DNA of 64,000 bases, from NCBI GenBank assembly GCA_041743935.1, contig JBGTLU010000004.1, positions 1 to 64,000 on the forward strand, written 5' to 3'. Below are positions 46,551-55,893 of the stretch, piece after piece; position 1 is the first letter of the stretch; each line of letters begins with the position of its first letter. Origin of the DNA: JBGTLU01 sp041743935. GTDB lineage: Bacteria > Bacteroidota > Bacteroidia > Sphingobacteriales > Sphingobacteriaceae. The translations under genes were made by a program, and so were the position numbers. The notes below the pieces were generated by a model. The model did no database searches. It was given only the letters and a program-made list of their open reading frames with translations, and was not told the DNA's origin.

Positions 46551-46588
46551 AAAAAAGCCCCCCGACAAATTTGTCGGAGGGCTTTTTT
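46551..46588. terminator. Bidirectional rho-independent terminator
   Basis: Long hairpin AAAAAAGCCC...GGGCTTTTTT with GACAAATTTGTC at its tip and one C-A mismatch. It lies between the convergent metalloprotease and barrel genes and has T-runs on both strands. Confidence 0.9.
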
Positions 46589-46604
46589 GCAAAAGTTAGG
46601 TTGG

Positions 46605-47210
46605 TTACAATCCTAATTTTAATGAGAATTGTATTACTTGGTTTTTACTGCTCTGATTGTTGTTTTTAATCAAATCATTTACACCAAATATATAACGAGT
46701 ACCAAAAGAAATTCTTTCTGTACCAATTTGCACGCCTGCAACACCACTAAAGTTAACATTCTCCCACTCTGGGCGATTGTTTTGTGTTTGACTTAGTGTT
46801 GATTTATTTCCTGCAGCATCTTCAAAACTAAACTTGTTTGAAACTTCAAAAGAGGCTTGTGGCCCAGCTACAAAACTTAATAAAGGAACCGCTTGAAATT
46901 TTAACAAAACTGGAATTTCAATGTTGTTATTTGTGTAGATATACTTTCCGCCATCTGCATTGTATTCAAATCCGTTGGTAGAAAATGCAATTTCTGGTTG
47001 CAATCCAATCGGGCCTAAATCAAAGTTAAAGAATAGTCCAGCATGATAACCCGGGGTAAAATCGGTTTTAAAACTATTGGATTGAGGATCGGAGTAGCTA
47101 GAAATTTTAGATAAATTTAGGCCACCTCTAACTCCCATTCCAATGTATTGCGCATAAGTATTTACTGCCGTCCCGGCAACAAATACTATTAAAAAAATGA
47201 TTTTTTTCAT
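46605..47210 (-). CDS. Outer-membrane beta-barrel protein (PorT-like fold)
   Basis: 201 residues with a signal peptide ending TYAQ. The pattern GVRGGLNLSKIS, GYHAGLFFNFDLGPIGLQPEI and YTNNNIEIPVLLKF, with a final IQFSLKLGL strand ending in an aliphatic residue, is that of the outer membrane protein beta-barrel (PF13568) family common in Bacteroidota. Specific function unknown. Confidence 0.9.
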   Translation of the reverse strand: MKKIIFLIVFVAGTAVNTYAQYIGMGVRGGLNLSKISSYSDPQSNSFKTDFTPGYHAGLFFNFDLGPIGLQPEIAFSTNGFEYNADGGKYIYTNNNIEIPVLLKFQAVPLLSFVAGPQASFEVSNKFSFEDAAGNKSTLSQTQNNRPEWENVNFSGVAGVQIGTERISFGTRYIFGVNDLIKNNNQSSKNQVIQFSLKLGL

Positions 47211-47354
47211 AAAATAAAATGTTTTATATCCCCATAGTTAGAAATTATCATGCCAAGATATTTTAAACACGTTCTATTTTTTGTTTCTGTGTTCATTACA
47301 TTTGGATGAAGACCAATAACTCCGACACATATTTTATCACCTAAAAAGTACCCT

Positions 47355-50300
47355 ATGCAGGACAGATTAAAATTTAATGATGCTTTTGAAAATGCCTTAG
47401 AAAGACTTAATGAACAACAGCAACTCGCAGTAAATCAATTAGAAGGACCAGTGATGGTCGTTGCCGGACCCGGTACAGGTAAAACGCAAATTTTAGCAGC
47501 CAGAATTGGTAAAATACTCAAAGAAACCGATGCCGATGCTTCTAATATTCTTTGTTTAACTTATACTGATGCCGGAACTGTGGCAATGCGAAAACGTTTA
47601 ATTGAATTCATCGGTCCTGAAGCATATCGAGTGCATATTCATACTTTTCACAGTTTTTGCAACGAAGTTATACAAGAGCATGCCCAACATTTTGATAAAC
47701 ACAGTTTTGATGCTATTTCTGAATTAGAACTTGTAACATTAATGAGGAGGTTGATAGATGAATTACCTTCTGAAAATGTTTTAAAAAGATTTCGAGGAGA
47801 TGTATATTTCGATATTAAACCGCTAATTCAGCTTTTTTCTACAATGAAACAAGAAGGATATACTACCGAGTTTATCCTGCAGAAAACAGATGAATATATT
47901 TCAGCAATTAAAGATTCTGAACCAGGAACTGTCTATTACAAAAAGTTTAAGTACGTAAAAAATTCAAAAAATAATAAGCCAGGAGATTTTAAACCGGATT
48001 TTTTAAATGAAGAAGACCGCATGCTTAAACTAAAAGCGGCTGCTCAATTATTTCCGAAATTTCAACAAATGATGGTCGAAGCTAATCGCTATGATTTTGA
48101 TGACATGATAAATTGGGTAAACAAATTATTTACTTCTAACGAGCGTGTTTTAAGTACCTACCAGGAACGTTATCAATATATTTTGGTTGACGAATATCAA
48201 GATACCAGCGGATCGCAAAACCAACTGGTTAATCAATTAATTAGTTATTGGGATAGTCCCAATATTTTTGTTGTAGGCGATGATGACCAATCCATCTATC
48301 GTTTTCAAGGGGCAAACGTAGAGAACATATTAAATTACGCTAATACCTTTGTTGATCAGTTAAACACCATCGTACTTACTAAAAACTATCGCTCAACACA
48401 AGCCATTTTAGATGTATCCAAACATCTCATCGAAAATAATAATGAGCGTTTGATTAAAAAGCTGCCCAGTTTAAGCAAAGATTTAATTGCGCATAATACT
48501 GAGAATACTATTGTTCCTCGTATTACAGAGTACTATAATCCTTGGCATGAATATGCCGAAATTACTAGGCAAGTGGAGGAATTAATAGAGAACGAAAAAG
48601 TGGATCCGACTTCTATTGCCATAATTTATAAACAACATAAATACGGCGAGGAGCTAGCCAACTATTTTAGCTTAGCAAATATTCCGGTAAACGCAAAGAA
48701 GAGCTCAAATTTGCTGCAAGAACCACTTGCACAACAGATTATTAGAATCTTGAGATATATTTCTTATGAGTTAGATACGCCATTTGGCGGAGAAGAGCTT
48801 TTATTCGAAATAATGCATTATCGGTTTTTTGATATACCGGCAATAGAAATTGCTAAAATTACCGCTCAGGTAGCCGATAATAGAAATTATCAAAATAAAA
48901 CCATTAGCCTTCGAACTAAAATCCATCATATTGCAAAAAATCCTCCCGATAAATCATCTGATGCAGAGGCGAGCCAATCCATTGCTAAATTTAGTAACAA
49001 CCTAGAAGACTGGATTAAAGAAGCTCATAATTTGACATTGCAAGGTTTGTTAGAGAAAATAATTACAAAAGGGGGCATTTTAGCCTATATTTTAAATTCT
49101 GACGAACCAGCCTGGAACATGCAAATTCTTACTTCTTTGTTTGATTATGTAAAAGAAGTAACTCACCTAAATTCTAGTATGCACCTTAAGCAGTTTATAG
49201 AAAATATTGAGTTGATGGAATCTAACAAACTGCTATTACCAATTCATAAAAATATCATCAACCAAAAAGGAGTAAATTTTCTTACCTGTCATGGCTCCAA
49301 GGGATTAGAGTTTGATTACGTGTTTTTGATAGGGTGTGAGTCTAATAATTGGGAGAAAAAAAGAGGAAATAATAATGGTTATAAATTACCCGATACCATA
49401 TTTACATCACAAGATAATGCTGATACAATAGAAGAATTGCGAAGATTATTTTATGTAGCAATTACCAGAGCTAAAAAATATTTATATCTATCGTATTCAT
49501 CCTATGACTTTAAAGGAAAAGAATTAACTCCATCTATTTTTATTACCGAAATCAGCCAAGCGGAGTCGATAGAAAAAATCAAAACAGAAGTTGAATTAGA
49601 AAAACTTTTAAAATTTTTGCAATTACGACATTCCGAAGAACAGAAACCGCTAATATCCTTATTCGATACAAATTATATAAACAAAAAATTAGAGAGCTTT
49701 ACTTTAAGTGTTACTGCTTTAAACAACTATTTAGACTGCCCATTAAATTTCTATTTCCAAAATTTGGTAAGAGTGCCTGCTAGTAAAAGCGAATCCATGA
49801 CCTTTGGTACTTGTATCCACTATGCGTTGCAAAAGCTTTTTGATAAGATGCTGGATAATACGGACAAAAATTTCCCGCATTTAATTGAATTAATAGAAGA
49901 TTTTGAATGGAAAATGCATGTAAGCAGAGAAAGTTTTACCGCTACAGAATTTGAAAGAAGATTAGATTACGGCCACCAAGTACTCCAATCTTATTATAAT
50001 AAATACATTAATTCTTGGAACAAGACCGTACTTACAGAGAAAAAAATTGGCAACGTTGAAGTAAACGGTGTGCCCATTAAGGGGATGTTAGATAAACTGG
50101 AATTTACTGGTAAAACGGTAAACGTAGTGGATTATAAAACAGGAAAATACGATAACGCAAAAACTAAACTAAATGGCCCCGATGAAAAAAATCCTTTAGG
50201 AGGTAGTTATTGGAGACAAGCCATTTTTTATAAAATATTAGTAGAAAATGATAGAACCAATGATTGGCAAGTAATAAGCTCAGAGTTTGATTTTGTAGAA

Positions 50301-50504
50301 CACGAAAAAGAAGAATTCAAAAAAGGAAAAGTGGTTATCACTTCCGATGATGTTGAAACGGTAAAACAACAAATCACTAGCACTTGGAGTGCTATACAGA
50401 ACCACGAATTTAGGAAAGGTTGCGGCAAGGAAGATTGTAAATGGTGCAATTTTGTAAAAGGAAATTACGATGGAATACCCGCAAAATCCAACGAAGAAGA
50501 ATAA
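47355..50504 (+). CDS. UvrD/Rep-type helicase with C-terminal PD-(D/E)XK nuclease and Fe-S cluster motif
   Basis: 1049 residues: SF1A helicase with Walker A GPGTGKT (38-44), TYTDAGTVAMRKRL, Walker B VDEYQDT (about 277-283), GDDDQSIYRFQGA and motif VI VAITRAKKYLY. The C-terminal AddB/RecB-like nuclease has VTALNNYLDCPLNFYF, GMLDKLEF and VVDYKTG, with the final cysteines CGKEDCKWC (C-x4-C-x2-C), forming with the earlier Cys the four ligands of the AddB-type Fe-S cluster. Predicted DNA end resection or repair. No addA/addB partner or RecBCD subunit is adjacent. Confidence 0.93.
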   Translation: MQDRLKFNDAFENALERLNEQQQLAVNQLEGPVMVVAGPGTGKTQILAARIGKILKETDADASNILCLTYTDAGTVAMRKRLIEFIGPEAYRVHIHTFHSFCNEVIQEHAQHFDKHSFDAISELELVTLMRRLIDELPSENVLKRFRGDVYFDIKPLIQLFSTMKQEGYTTEFILQKTDEYISAIKDSEPGTVYYKKFKYVKNSKNNKPGDFKPDFLNEEDRMLKLKAAAQLFPKFQQMMVEANRYDFDDMINWVNKLFTSNERVLSTYQERYQYILVDEYQDTSGSQNQLVNQLISYWDSPNIFVVGDDDQSIYRFQGANVENILNYANTFVDQLNTIVLTKNYRSTQAILDVSKHLIENNNERLIKKLPSLSKDLIAHNTENTIVPRITEYYNPWHEYAEITRQVEELIENEKVDPTSIAIIYKQHKYGEELANYFSLANIPVNAKKSSNLLQEPLAQQIIRILRYISYELDTPFGGEELLFEIMHYRFFDIPAIEIAKITAQVADNRNYQNKTISLRTKIHHIAKNPPDKSSDAEASQSIAKFSNNLEDWIKEAHNLTLQGLLEKIITKGGILAYILNSDEPAWNMQILTSLFDYVKEVTHLNSSMHLKQFIENIELMESNKLLLPIHKNIINQKGVNFLTCHGSKGLEFDYVFLIGCESNNWEKKRGNNNGYKLPDTIFTSQDNADTIEELRRLFYVAITRAKKYLYLSYSSYDFKGKELTPSIFITEISQAESIEKIKTEVELEKLLKFLQLRHSEEQKPLISLFDTNYINKKLESFTLSVTALNNYLDCPLNFYFQNLVRVPASKSESMTFGTCIHYALQKLFDKMLDNTDKNFPHLIELIEDFEWKMHVSRESFTATEFERRLDYGHQVLQSYYNKYINSWNKTVLTEKKIGNVEVNGVPIKGMLDKLEFTGKTVNVVDYKTGKYDNAKTKLNGPDEKNPLGGSYWRQAIFYKILVENDRTNDWQVISSEFDFVEHEKEEFKKGKVVITSDDVETVKQQITSTWSAIQNHEFRKGCGKEDCKWCNFVKGNYDGIPAKSNEEE

Positions 50505-50527
50505 AAATCAAATTAATAAAACACAAT

Positions 50528-51061
50528 ATGGCCAAGGTTTTAATCCTATTTACACATCCAGCGTTAGAAAAATCTAGAGTAAACAAACCACTCTTGCAAC
50601 ACGCTAAAATGGTAGATAATGTAACCATTCATGATTTGTATGAACATTATCCAGATTTTAATATCGACATACAACACGAACAGCAACTTTTGCTACAAAA
50701 TGATATAATTTTGTGGCATCATCCATTGTATTGGTACAATTCTCCTGCACTTTTAAAACAATGGATAGATTTAGTGTTGGAACATGGCTGGGCTTATGGT
50801 TCGCAAGGTAAAGCGCTTGTAGGTAAGAAGATTACAAATGTGATTACCTCTGGTGGTGCAGCTGATGCCTACAGTAAAGAAGGGCATAATAACTACACTA
50901 TTGAAGAATTTTTAGCTCCTTTCATCCAAACCGCAAAACTTTGTAACATGCAATACCTTGAGCCATTTAAAGTACAAGGCACGCATAAACTAACCCAACC
51001 CGATATTGAAGAGCACGCAATACGGTACAAAAACTTCTTAACCCAACTAACCACTAATTAA
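50528..51061 (+). CDS. NAD(P)H oxidoreductase, KefF-like flavodoxin-fold protein
   Basis: 177 residues of the flavodoxin-like quinone reductase family: KVLILFTHPALEKSRVNKPLL at the N-terminus, WHHPLYWYNSPALLKQWIDLVL in the middle and the FMN-pocket segment TSGGAADAY. E. coli KefF is the ancillary activator of KefC; here it lies 11 bases upstream of a KefC-like antiporter. The start is placed at 50528 (MAKVLIL), after the helicase stop at 50504. Confidence 0.93.
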   Translation: MAKVLILFTHPALEKSRVNKPLLQHAKMVDNVTIHDLYEHYPDFNIDIQHEQQLLLQNDIILWHHPLYWYNSPALLKQWIDLVLEHGWAYGSQGKALVGKKITNVITSGGAADAYSKEGHNNYTIEEFLAPFIQTAKLCNMQYLEPFKVQGTHKLTQPDIEEHAIRYKNFLTQLTTN

Positions 51062-51072
51062 AATCCGTTTTT

Positions 51073-52938
51073 ATGGCAGCCGATTCTTTTTTTACCCAAG
51101 CTTTGGTTTACTTATCTGCAGCAGTTGTATCGGTTCCTATTGCCAAAAAACTTGGCTTAGGTTCTGTTTTAGGCTACCTCATCGCCGGCATCATCATCGG
51201 GCCTGCAGCACTTGGCTGGGTAGGCGAAGAGGGCAAAGACATACTACATTTTGCAGAGTTTGGCGTCGTCATGATGTTGTTTATCATTGGCTTAGAGCTA
51301 GAGCCTGCTTTGCTTTGGCGCATGAGAAAAAGCATTTTAGGTTTAGGCGGAATGCAGGTAGTTGCAACAGCCATCTTAATCACAAGTATTGCCATCTTCT
51401 TAAATCTAAATTGGCAAGCTTCTGTAGCTATCGGGTTGATATTAGCATTATCCTCTACTGCCATTGTTTTACAAACTTTAAATGAAAAAGGCCTGATGAA
51501 TACCGTTTCTGGTCAGAATTCTTTTGCCGTTTTGTTATTTCAAGATATAGCAGTAATTCCCATTTTGGCATTAATGCCACTATTAATCACAGATGTTAGT
51601 AACAAAGCTTCTGATGGACAAATTGCTTTCATTGATCAATTCCCCAGCTATTTACAAACTATAATTGTACTTGGCGCAGTAGCTTCCATCATAGTAGCTG
51701 GTAAATACATTATCCGTCCGGTTTTCAGAATCATAGCTGGTACCAAACTTCGAGAATTGTTTACAGCAGCAGCCTTGTTATTAGTTATTGGCATTACAGT
51801 ATTGATGTCTTTAGTGGGTCTCAGCCCAGCATTGGGCACTTTTTTGGCCGGTGTTGTTCTAGCAAATAGTGAGTACAGACACGAGTTAATTAGTGATATC
51901 GACCCCTTTAAAGGCTTACTACTAGGTTTATTTTTTATATCCGTCGGCGCTTCCATCGATTTTAATCTCATTTTGGCTAATCCTACAAGTATATTACTAC
52001 TAGTTGCAGGCTTAATGCTACTGAAGGGGATAATTCTTTTTGTTTTAGGTCGATTTTTTAAAATGGGTCTAGATCAAAACCTACTTTTTAGTTTCTCATT
52101 AGCCCAAATGGGTGAATTTGCCTTTGTATTATTTTCTTTTACCTCTCAAAATAACATTATTGAACCAGCATTAACTTCCAAATTAATAGCGGTTGTGGCT
52201 GTAAGTATGGCTCTCACCCCTTTACTTATGCTCATAAACGAAAAACTCATCCTGCCTCGCATCGGAACAAAAGAGAAAGACGAACGAGAAACAGATACTA
52301 TTCTTGAAAAAAACCCAGTAATAATTGCAGGATTTGGTAAGTATGGTAATATTGTAGGTAGATTATTAATGGCTAACGGAGTTGGTACAACCGTATTAGA
52401 TTATAATTCTGATCGGGTGGAAATTCTTAGAAAACTTGGGTTAAAGGTGTATTACGGCGACCCAACACGACATGATTTATTGCATGCAGCAGGTGCAGAT
52501 GACGCTAAGATAATTATCGTTGCTTTAGAATCTGATGAACAATCTATTGAATTGGTAGAAACCATAAAAAAGCATTTTCCCCATTTAAAAATAATGGTTA
52601 GAGCAGGAGATAGGTTTGATGCTTACGAACATATAGAGTCGGGAGTAAACCATGTTTACCGCGAAACCTTAGATAGTTCCTTGCGCATGGGTACCGATGC
52701 TTTAAAACTGTTGGGATTTAGGGCTTATCAGGCGCAACGAGCAGCCCATAAATTTTTTAAGTACGATGAAAAAGCCTTAAAAGAATTAGCAACAATAAAA
52801 CACGATAAAAAACTGTATTTAGATACAGCCAAAAATAGAATCGCAGAACTTGAAGAATTAATTAAAGCCGATTTAGCCGATACTCAAAGCACCAACGACC
52901 TTGGCTGGGATACCGAGAGTTTACGTAAACAATTTTAA
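51073..52938 (+). CDS. Monovalent cation:proton antiporter (CPA2, KefB/KefC-like) with RCK domain
   Basis: 621 residues: about 12 membrane helices (residues 1-380) with the KefC-type GLELEPALLWRM region, DIAVIPILA and SPALGTFLAGVVLANSEYRHEL, then a TrkA-N/RCK nucleotide-binding domain from about 415 (IAGFGKYGNIVGRLL). The family exports K+ in exchange for protons; KefC is gated by glutathione adducts. The adjacent KefF-like gene supports this branch, but whether glutathione is the ligand here is not shown. Confidence 0.92.
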   Translation: MAADSFFTQALVYLSAAVVSVPIAKKLGLGSVLGYLIAGIIIGPAALGWVGEEGKDILHFAEFGVVMMLFIIGLELEPALLWRMRKSILGLGGMQVVATAILITSIAIFLNLNWQASVAIGLILALSSTAIVLQTLNEKGLMNTVSGQNSFAVLLFQDIAVIPILALMPLLITDVSNKASDGQIAFIDQFPSYLQTIIVLGAVASIIVAGKYIIRPVFRIIAGTKLRELFTAAALLLVIGITVLMSLVGLSPALGTFLAGVVLANSEYRHELISDIDPFKGLLLGLFFISVGASIDFNLILANPTSILLLVAGLMLLKGIILFVLGRFFKMGLDQNLLFSFSLAQMGEFAFVLFSFTSQNNIIEPALTSKLIAVVAVSMALTPLLMLINEKLILPRIGTKEKDERETDTILEKNPVIIAGFGKYGNIVGRLLMANGVGTTVLDYNSDRVEILRKLGLKVYYGDPTRHDLLHAAGADDAKIIIVALESDEQSIELVETIKKHFPHLKIMVRAGDRFDAYEHIESGVNHVYRETLDSSLRMGTDALKLLGFRAYQAQRAAHKFFKYDEKALKELATIKHDKKLYLDTAKNRIAELEELIKADLADTQSTNDLGWDTESLRKQF

Positions 52939-53036
52939 GGTTATTTCTAAAAAGTTTCCTGTAAGCTATTGGTATTTAATAATCTTTTATAACTTTATCA
53001 CACCAAAGTTTCCAAAACATTTTAAAAGTTTAAGAT

Positions 53037-54038
53037 ATGAAAAGAAAATTAACGCTCTGTTTTCTGGTTCTATGCTTAGCGGCAAAATTTACTAGCGCTC
53101 AGCAAAATCCAGCTCCATTTTTACTAATGACCAATAATTTTGAGTTTTTGGGCTTCGAAACAGCCACTGAAACCAAATTCCCCGACCATTTTAGGGGTTG
53201 GCGTGGGCCACAAGTAGTGGCAACCAATCCGGTACCAAGCCACATTTCGCGGATGCCTTCTACCGTACCCACTACGCCACAAGCTTCTGGAACCATTACC
53301 ACACTATCCCTTCGTTCAGCAGGTACTACTGCCGCATCCGGTATTTTCAACTTAACCACAATGCCTGCCCCTTTACAAGGATTTGGTATAACTAATTTAG
53401 ATGGTGCTGGTGGCCCATTTGCATTAGTCCTTGCCATCAATACCCAAAATTGTAAAGGGATTAGTTTACAATGGCGTGGCAGGTTGTATGCCTTGGTAGT
53501 AGATAACGGCAGGGCGGGTATTCAAGCTCAATATCGTACAGATAGCACAGGAGCGTGGACTACAATTAGCAATAGCCAATTTTATAGTCTCGAAACAGAT
53601 TTGTTAGTTGCAACACAACAAAATATTCTATTTAACACTACTTTACCCGAAGATGTAGAGAATAAACCGTATGTTCAAATACGTTGGCTCTATTTTGCAC
53701 AGGAAGATGCCATTGTTTTTGCAGGAGGAGATGGGGTCCACATAAATGAGATAAAAGTTATTGCTGCTCAACGTGGGATTACCTCAATTAACAATAAAAT
53801 AAAAACGAATTCAAAATTTGCATATCCAAACCCAAGCAATGGTATATTTAATTTAAATATTCCTCAATCGGATAATATTGCAACAGTAGAAGTGTATAAT
53901 GTATTAGGATTTAAAGTGGCAGAAGTATCAGACTTTACATCCAATCAAATAAATCTCTCTGATTTACCAGCTGGACAATACACGTTAAAAGCAGTTAGTA
54001 AAACCAATCAATACACACAACGAGTATTTATTCAATAA
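53037..54038 (+). CDS. Secreted protein with T9SS type A sorting domain
   Basis: 333 residues: signal peptide ending TSAQ; a beta-rich domain (about 25-255) with no catalytic motif that I recognise, containing FRGWRGPQVVATNP and QWRGRLYALVVDNGRAGIQ; and a C-terminal sorting domain (YPNPSNGIFNLNI ... PAGQYTLKAVSKTNQ ... RVFIQ). Expected to be secreted by the T9SS and anchored or released. Ends at a terminator. Confidence 0.88.
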   Translation: MKRKLTLCFLVLCLAAKFTSAQQNPAPFLLMTNNFEFLGFETATETKFPDHFRGWRGPQVVATNPVPSHISRMPSTVPTTPQASGTITTLSLRSAGTTAASGIFNLTTMPAPLQGFGITNLDGAGGPFALVLAINTQNCKGISLQWRGRLYALVVDNGRAGIQAQYRTDSTGAWTTISNSQFYSLETDLLVATQQNILFNTTLPEDVENKPYVQIRWLYFAQEDAIVFAGGDGVHINEIKVIAAQRGITSINNKIKTNSKFAYPNPSNGIFNLNIPQSDNIATVEVYNVLGFKVAEVSDFTSNQINLSDLPAGQYTLKAVSKTNQYTQRVFIQ

Positions 54039-54056
54039 TAAAAGAATATTTTTTCT

Positions 54057-54089
54057 AAAAAGCCTCTCGCTTACAGCGAGAGGCTTTTT
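54057..54089 (+). terminator. Rho-independent terminator
   Basis: 15-bp perfect stem AAAAAGCCTCTCGCT / AGCGAGAGGCTTTTT with a 3-nt loop, 18 bases after the T9SS-type gene. Confidence 0.92.
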
Positions 54090-54181
54090 AATTTTATAGG
54101 TTGATAAAATTAATGTTCAACTATTTTTGTAAATTAGAGGCTATCTCAACAGGCTAACATCAATATTAAATTTTGCCATTA

Positions 54182-54841
54182 ATGTTAAAGGGCTTTTATT
54201 TAATGATAATATTCCTAGGTATGTGTAAATATTCACATGCAGTATCAGGTTTATATCCATTTAATGCTAAACATGACAGTGTAAGTTCTGAACTAAACAT
54301 CTCTATTCCAATTGTATTAAATTTTGAAGCAAAAAGAAATAAAACCAAAGTAGAAATTAGCTGGACTTGTGCTATTGCCTGCGAACAAAAAAATTATCTA
54401 GTACAAAGAAGTACCGATGCTAAGAACTATCAATCTATTGCAAAAGCAAAATCGACTAGCGCAATAGATAATCAGTTATATATGGTTACAGACGAAAATC
54501 CGGCAAGTGGTACTGCATTTTATCGCTTGTTGCTTCAATTACCCGACGGTAATTATACTCAGCTAGATAATGTAAAACTAAAAACAGCATTCATCCGTAA
54601 TCAAACCATTATATCTGGTGATATAGAAGATTATTTAACCATAAAGGATACCAATTTTGAATTAGGCGATGTGGTTAAAATAACCATAACCGATGCTAAT
54701 GGAGGTTATGTTTTGGGACAAAATGTAATTGTAACATCAGATAGTATAGAACTGAATCTCATAAGCCTAACTTCCGGAAATTATTACCTATCTGCAAGAG
54801 CCGGATTGTATGAATTGAAGGCTCGATTTAAAAAGCTATAA
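54182..54841 (+). CDS. Exported protein with fibronectin-III-like and T9SS CTD-like regions
   Basis: 219 residues: signal peptide (MLKGFYLMIIFLGMCKYSHA), then a segment of the type often seen just before T9SS tails (LVQRSTDAKNYQSIAKA, then GTAFYRLLLQLPDGN) and a C-terminal beta domain (LTIKDTNFELGDVVKI ... GNYYLSARAGLYELKAR). The tail lacks the usual PNP motif, so it may be a divergent sorting domain or a non-secreted relative. The ATG at 54182 is preferred over a TTG three codons upstream. Confidence 0.75.
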   Translation: MLKGFYLMIIFLGMCKYSHAVSGLYPFNAKHDSVSSELNISIPIVLNFEAKRNKTKVEISWTCAIACEQKNYLVQRSTDAKNYQSIAKAKSTSAIDNQLYMVTDENPASGTAFYRLLLQLPDGNYTQLDNVKLKTAFIRNQTIISGDIEDYLTIKDTNFELGDVVKITITDANGGYVLGQNVIVTSDSIELNLISLTSGNYYLSARAGLYELKARFKKL

Positions 54842-54909
54842 ACATAGATTTTTATTCATCCTAAAACCTTAATTAATTATATTTGCCCACCAACGTTTAA
54901 GATTATAGT

Positions 54910-55893
54910 ATGAGAGAAATACAATTTAGAGAAGCATTGCGTGAGGCAATGAGCGAGGAAATGCGCAAAGATGATAAGATTTTTTTAATGGGCGAGGAAG
55001 TGGCAGAATATAATGGTGCTTACAAAGTTAGCCAAGGAATGTTGGATGAATTTGGCCCGAAAAGAGTAATAGATACCCCCATCTCTGAATTGGGTTTTAC
55101 TGGAATTGGTGTTGGTGCAGCCATGAATGGATTGAAGCCCATCATTGAGTTCATGACATTTAATTTTTCTTTGGTAGCCATTGATCAGGTAATAAACTCA
55201 GCTGCTAAAATGCTATCCATGAGTGGCGGTCAATTTCCTATTCCTATGGTTTTTCGTGGACCTACAGGTAACGCCGGACAATTAGGTGCTCAGCATTCGC
55301 AATGTTTTGAGAGCTGGTATGCCAACTGCCCAGGTTTAAAAGTTGTTGTCCCATCTAATCCATATGATGCAAAAGGTTTATTAAAATCTTCTATTATAGA
55401 TCCAGATCCGGTAATTTTTATGGAATCGGAAGTAATGTATGGAGAAAAAGGCGAAGTGCCAGAAGATGAATATTACATCCCAATAGGTAAAGCGAAAGTA
55501 GTGAAAGAAGGAACGGATGTAACTCTAGTTGGTTTTGGAAAAATCATGAAAGTAGCATTAGCGGCAGCAGCAGAATTAGAAAAGGATGGAATTAGTGCCG
55601 AAGTAATTGATTTAAGAACCGTTCGCCCGATAGATTATGCTACAGTAATTGAATCGGTAAAGAAAACCAATAGAATGGTATTTGTAGAAGAATCATGGCC
55701 TTTGGCAGCCATTGCTACCGAAGTTGCATTTAAAGTGCAAAAAGATGCCTTTGATTATTTAGATGCCCCAATTTTAAGAATAATGGGGGCCGATGTTCCA
55801 TTGCCGTACGCTCCTACATTAATTGAAGCTTATTTGCCAAATCCTGCTAGAGTTATAAAGGCAGTGAAAGAAGTCATGTACATAAATAAATAG
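54910..55893 (+). CDS. pdhB: Pyruvate dehydrogenase E1 component, beta subunit
   Basis: 327-residue partner of PdhA. It has the transketolase-like pyrimidine-binding domain (MREIQFREALREAMSEEM, FLMGEEVAEYNGAYKVS, RVIDTPISELGFTGIGVGAA) and the C-terminal domain with VIDLRTVRPID and FVEESWP. It is 19 kb from pdhA-pdhC, a split common in Bacteroidota. TATATTTG at 54878-54885 is a -7-like element 25 bases before the start. Its stop codon is directly followed by the stop of the convergent Lrp gene. Confidence 0.96.
   Translation: MREIQFREALREAMSEEMRKDDKIFLMGEEVAEYNGAYKVSQGMLDEFGPKRVIDTPISELGFTGIGVGAAMNGLKPIIEFMTFNFSLVAIDQVINSAAKMLSMSGGQFPIPMVFRGPTGNAGQLGAQHSQCFESWYANCPGLKVVVPSNPYDAKGLLKSSIIDPDPVIFMESEVMYGEKGEVPEDEYYIPIGKAKVVKEGTDVTLVGFGKIMKVALAAAAELEKDGISAEVIDLRTVRPIDYATVIESVKKTNRMVFVEESWPLAAIATEVAFKVQKDAFDYLDAPILRIMGADVPLPYAPTLIEAYLPNPARVIKAVKEVMYINK

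Noticed and set aside
51073..52938. Assigning the antiporter as glutathione-gated KefC
   Set aside because: The family and the KefF neighbour fit, but glutathione gating cannot be shown, so only KefB/KefC-like is claimed.
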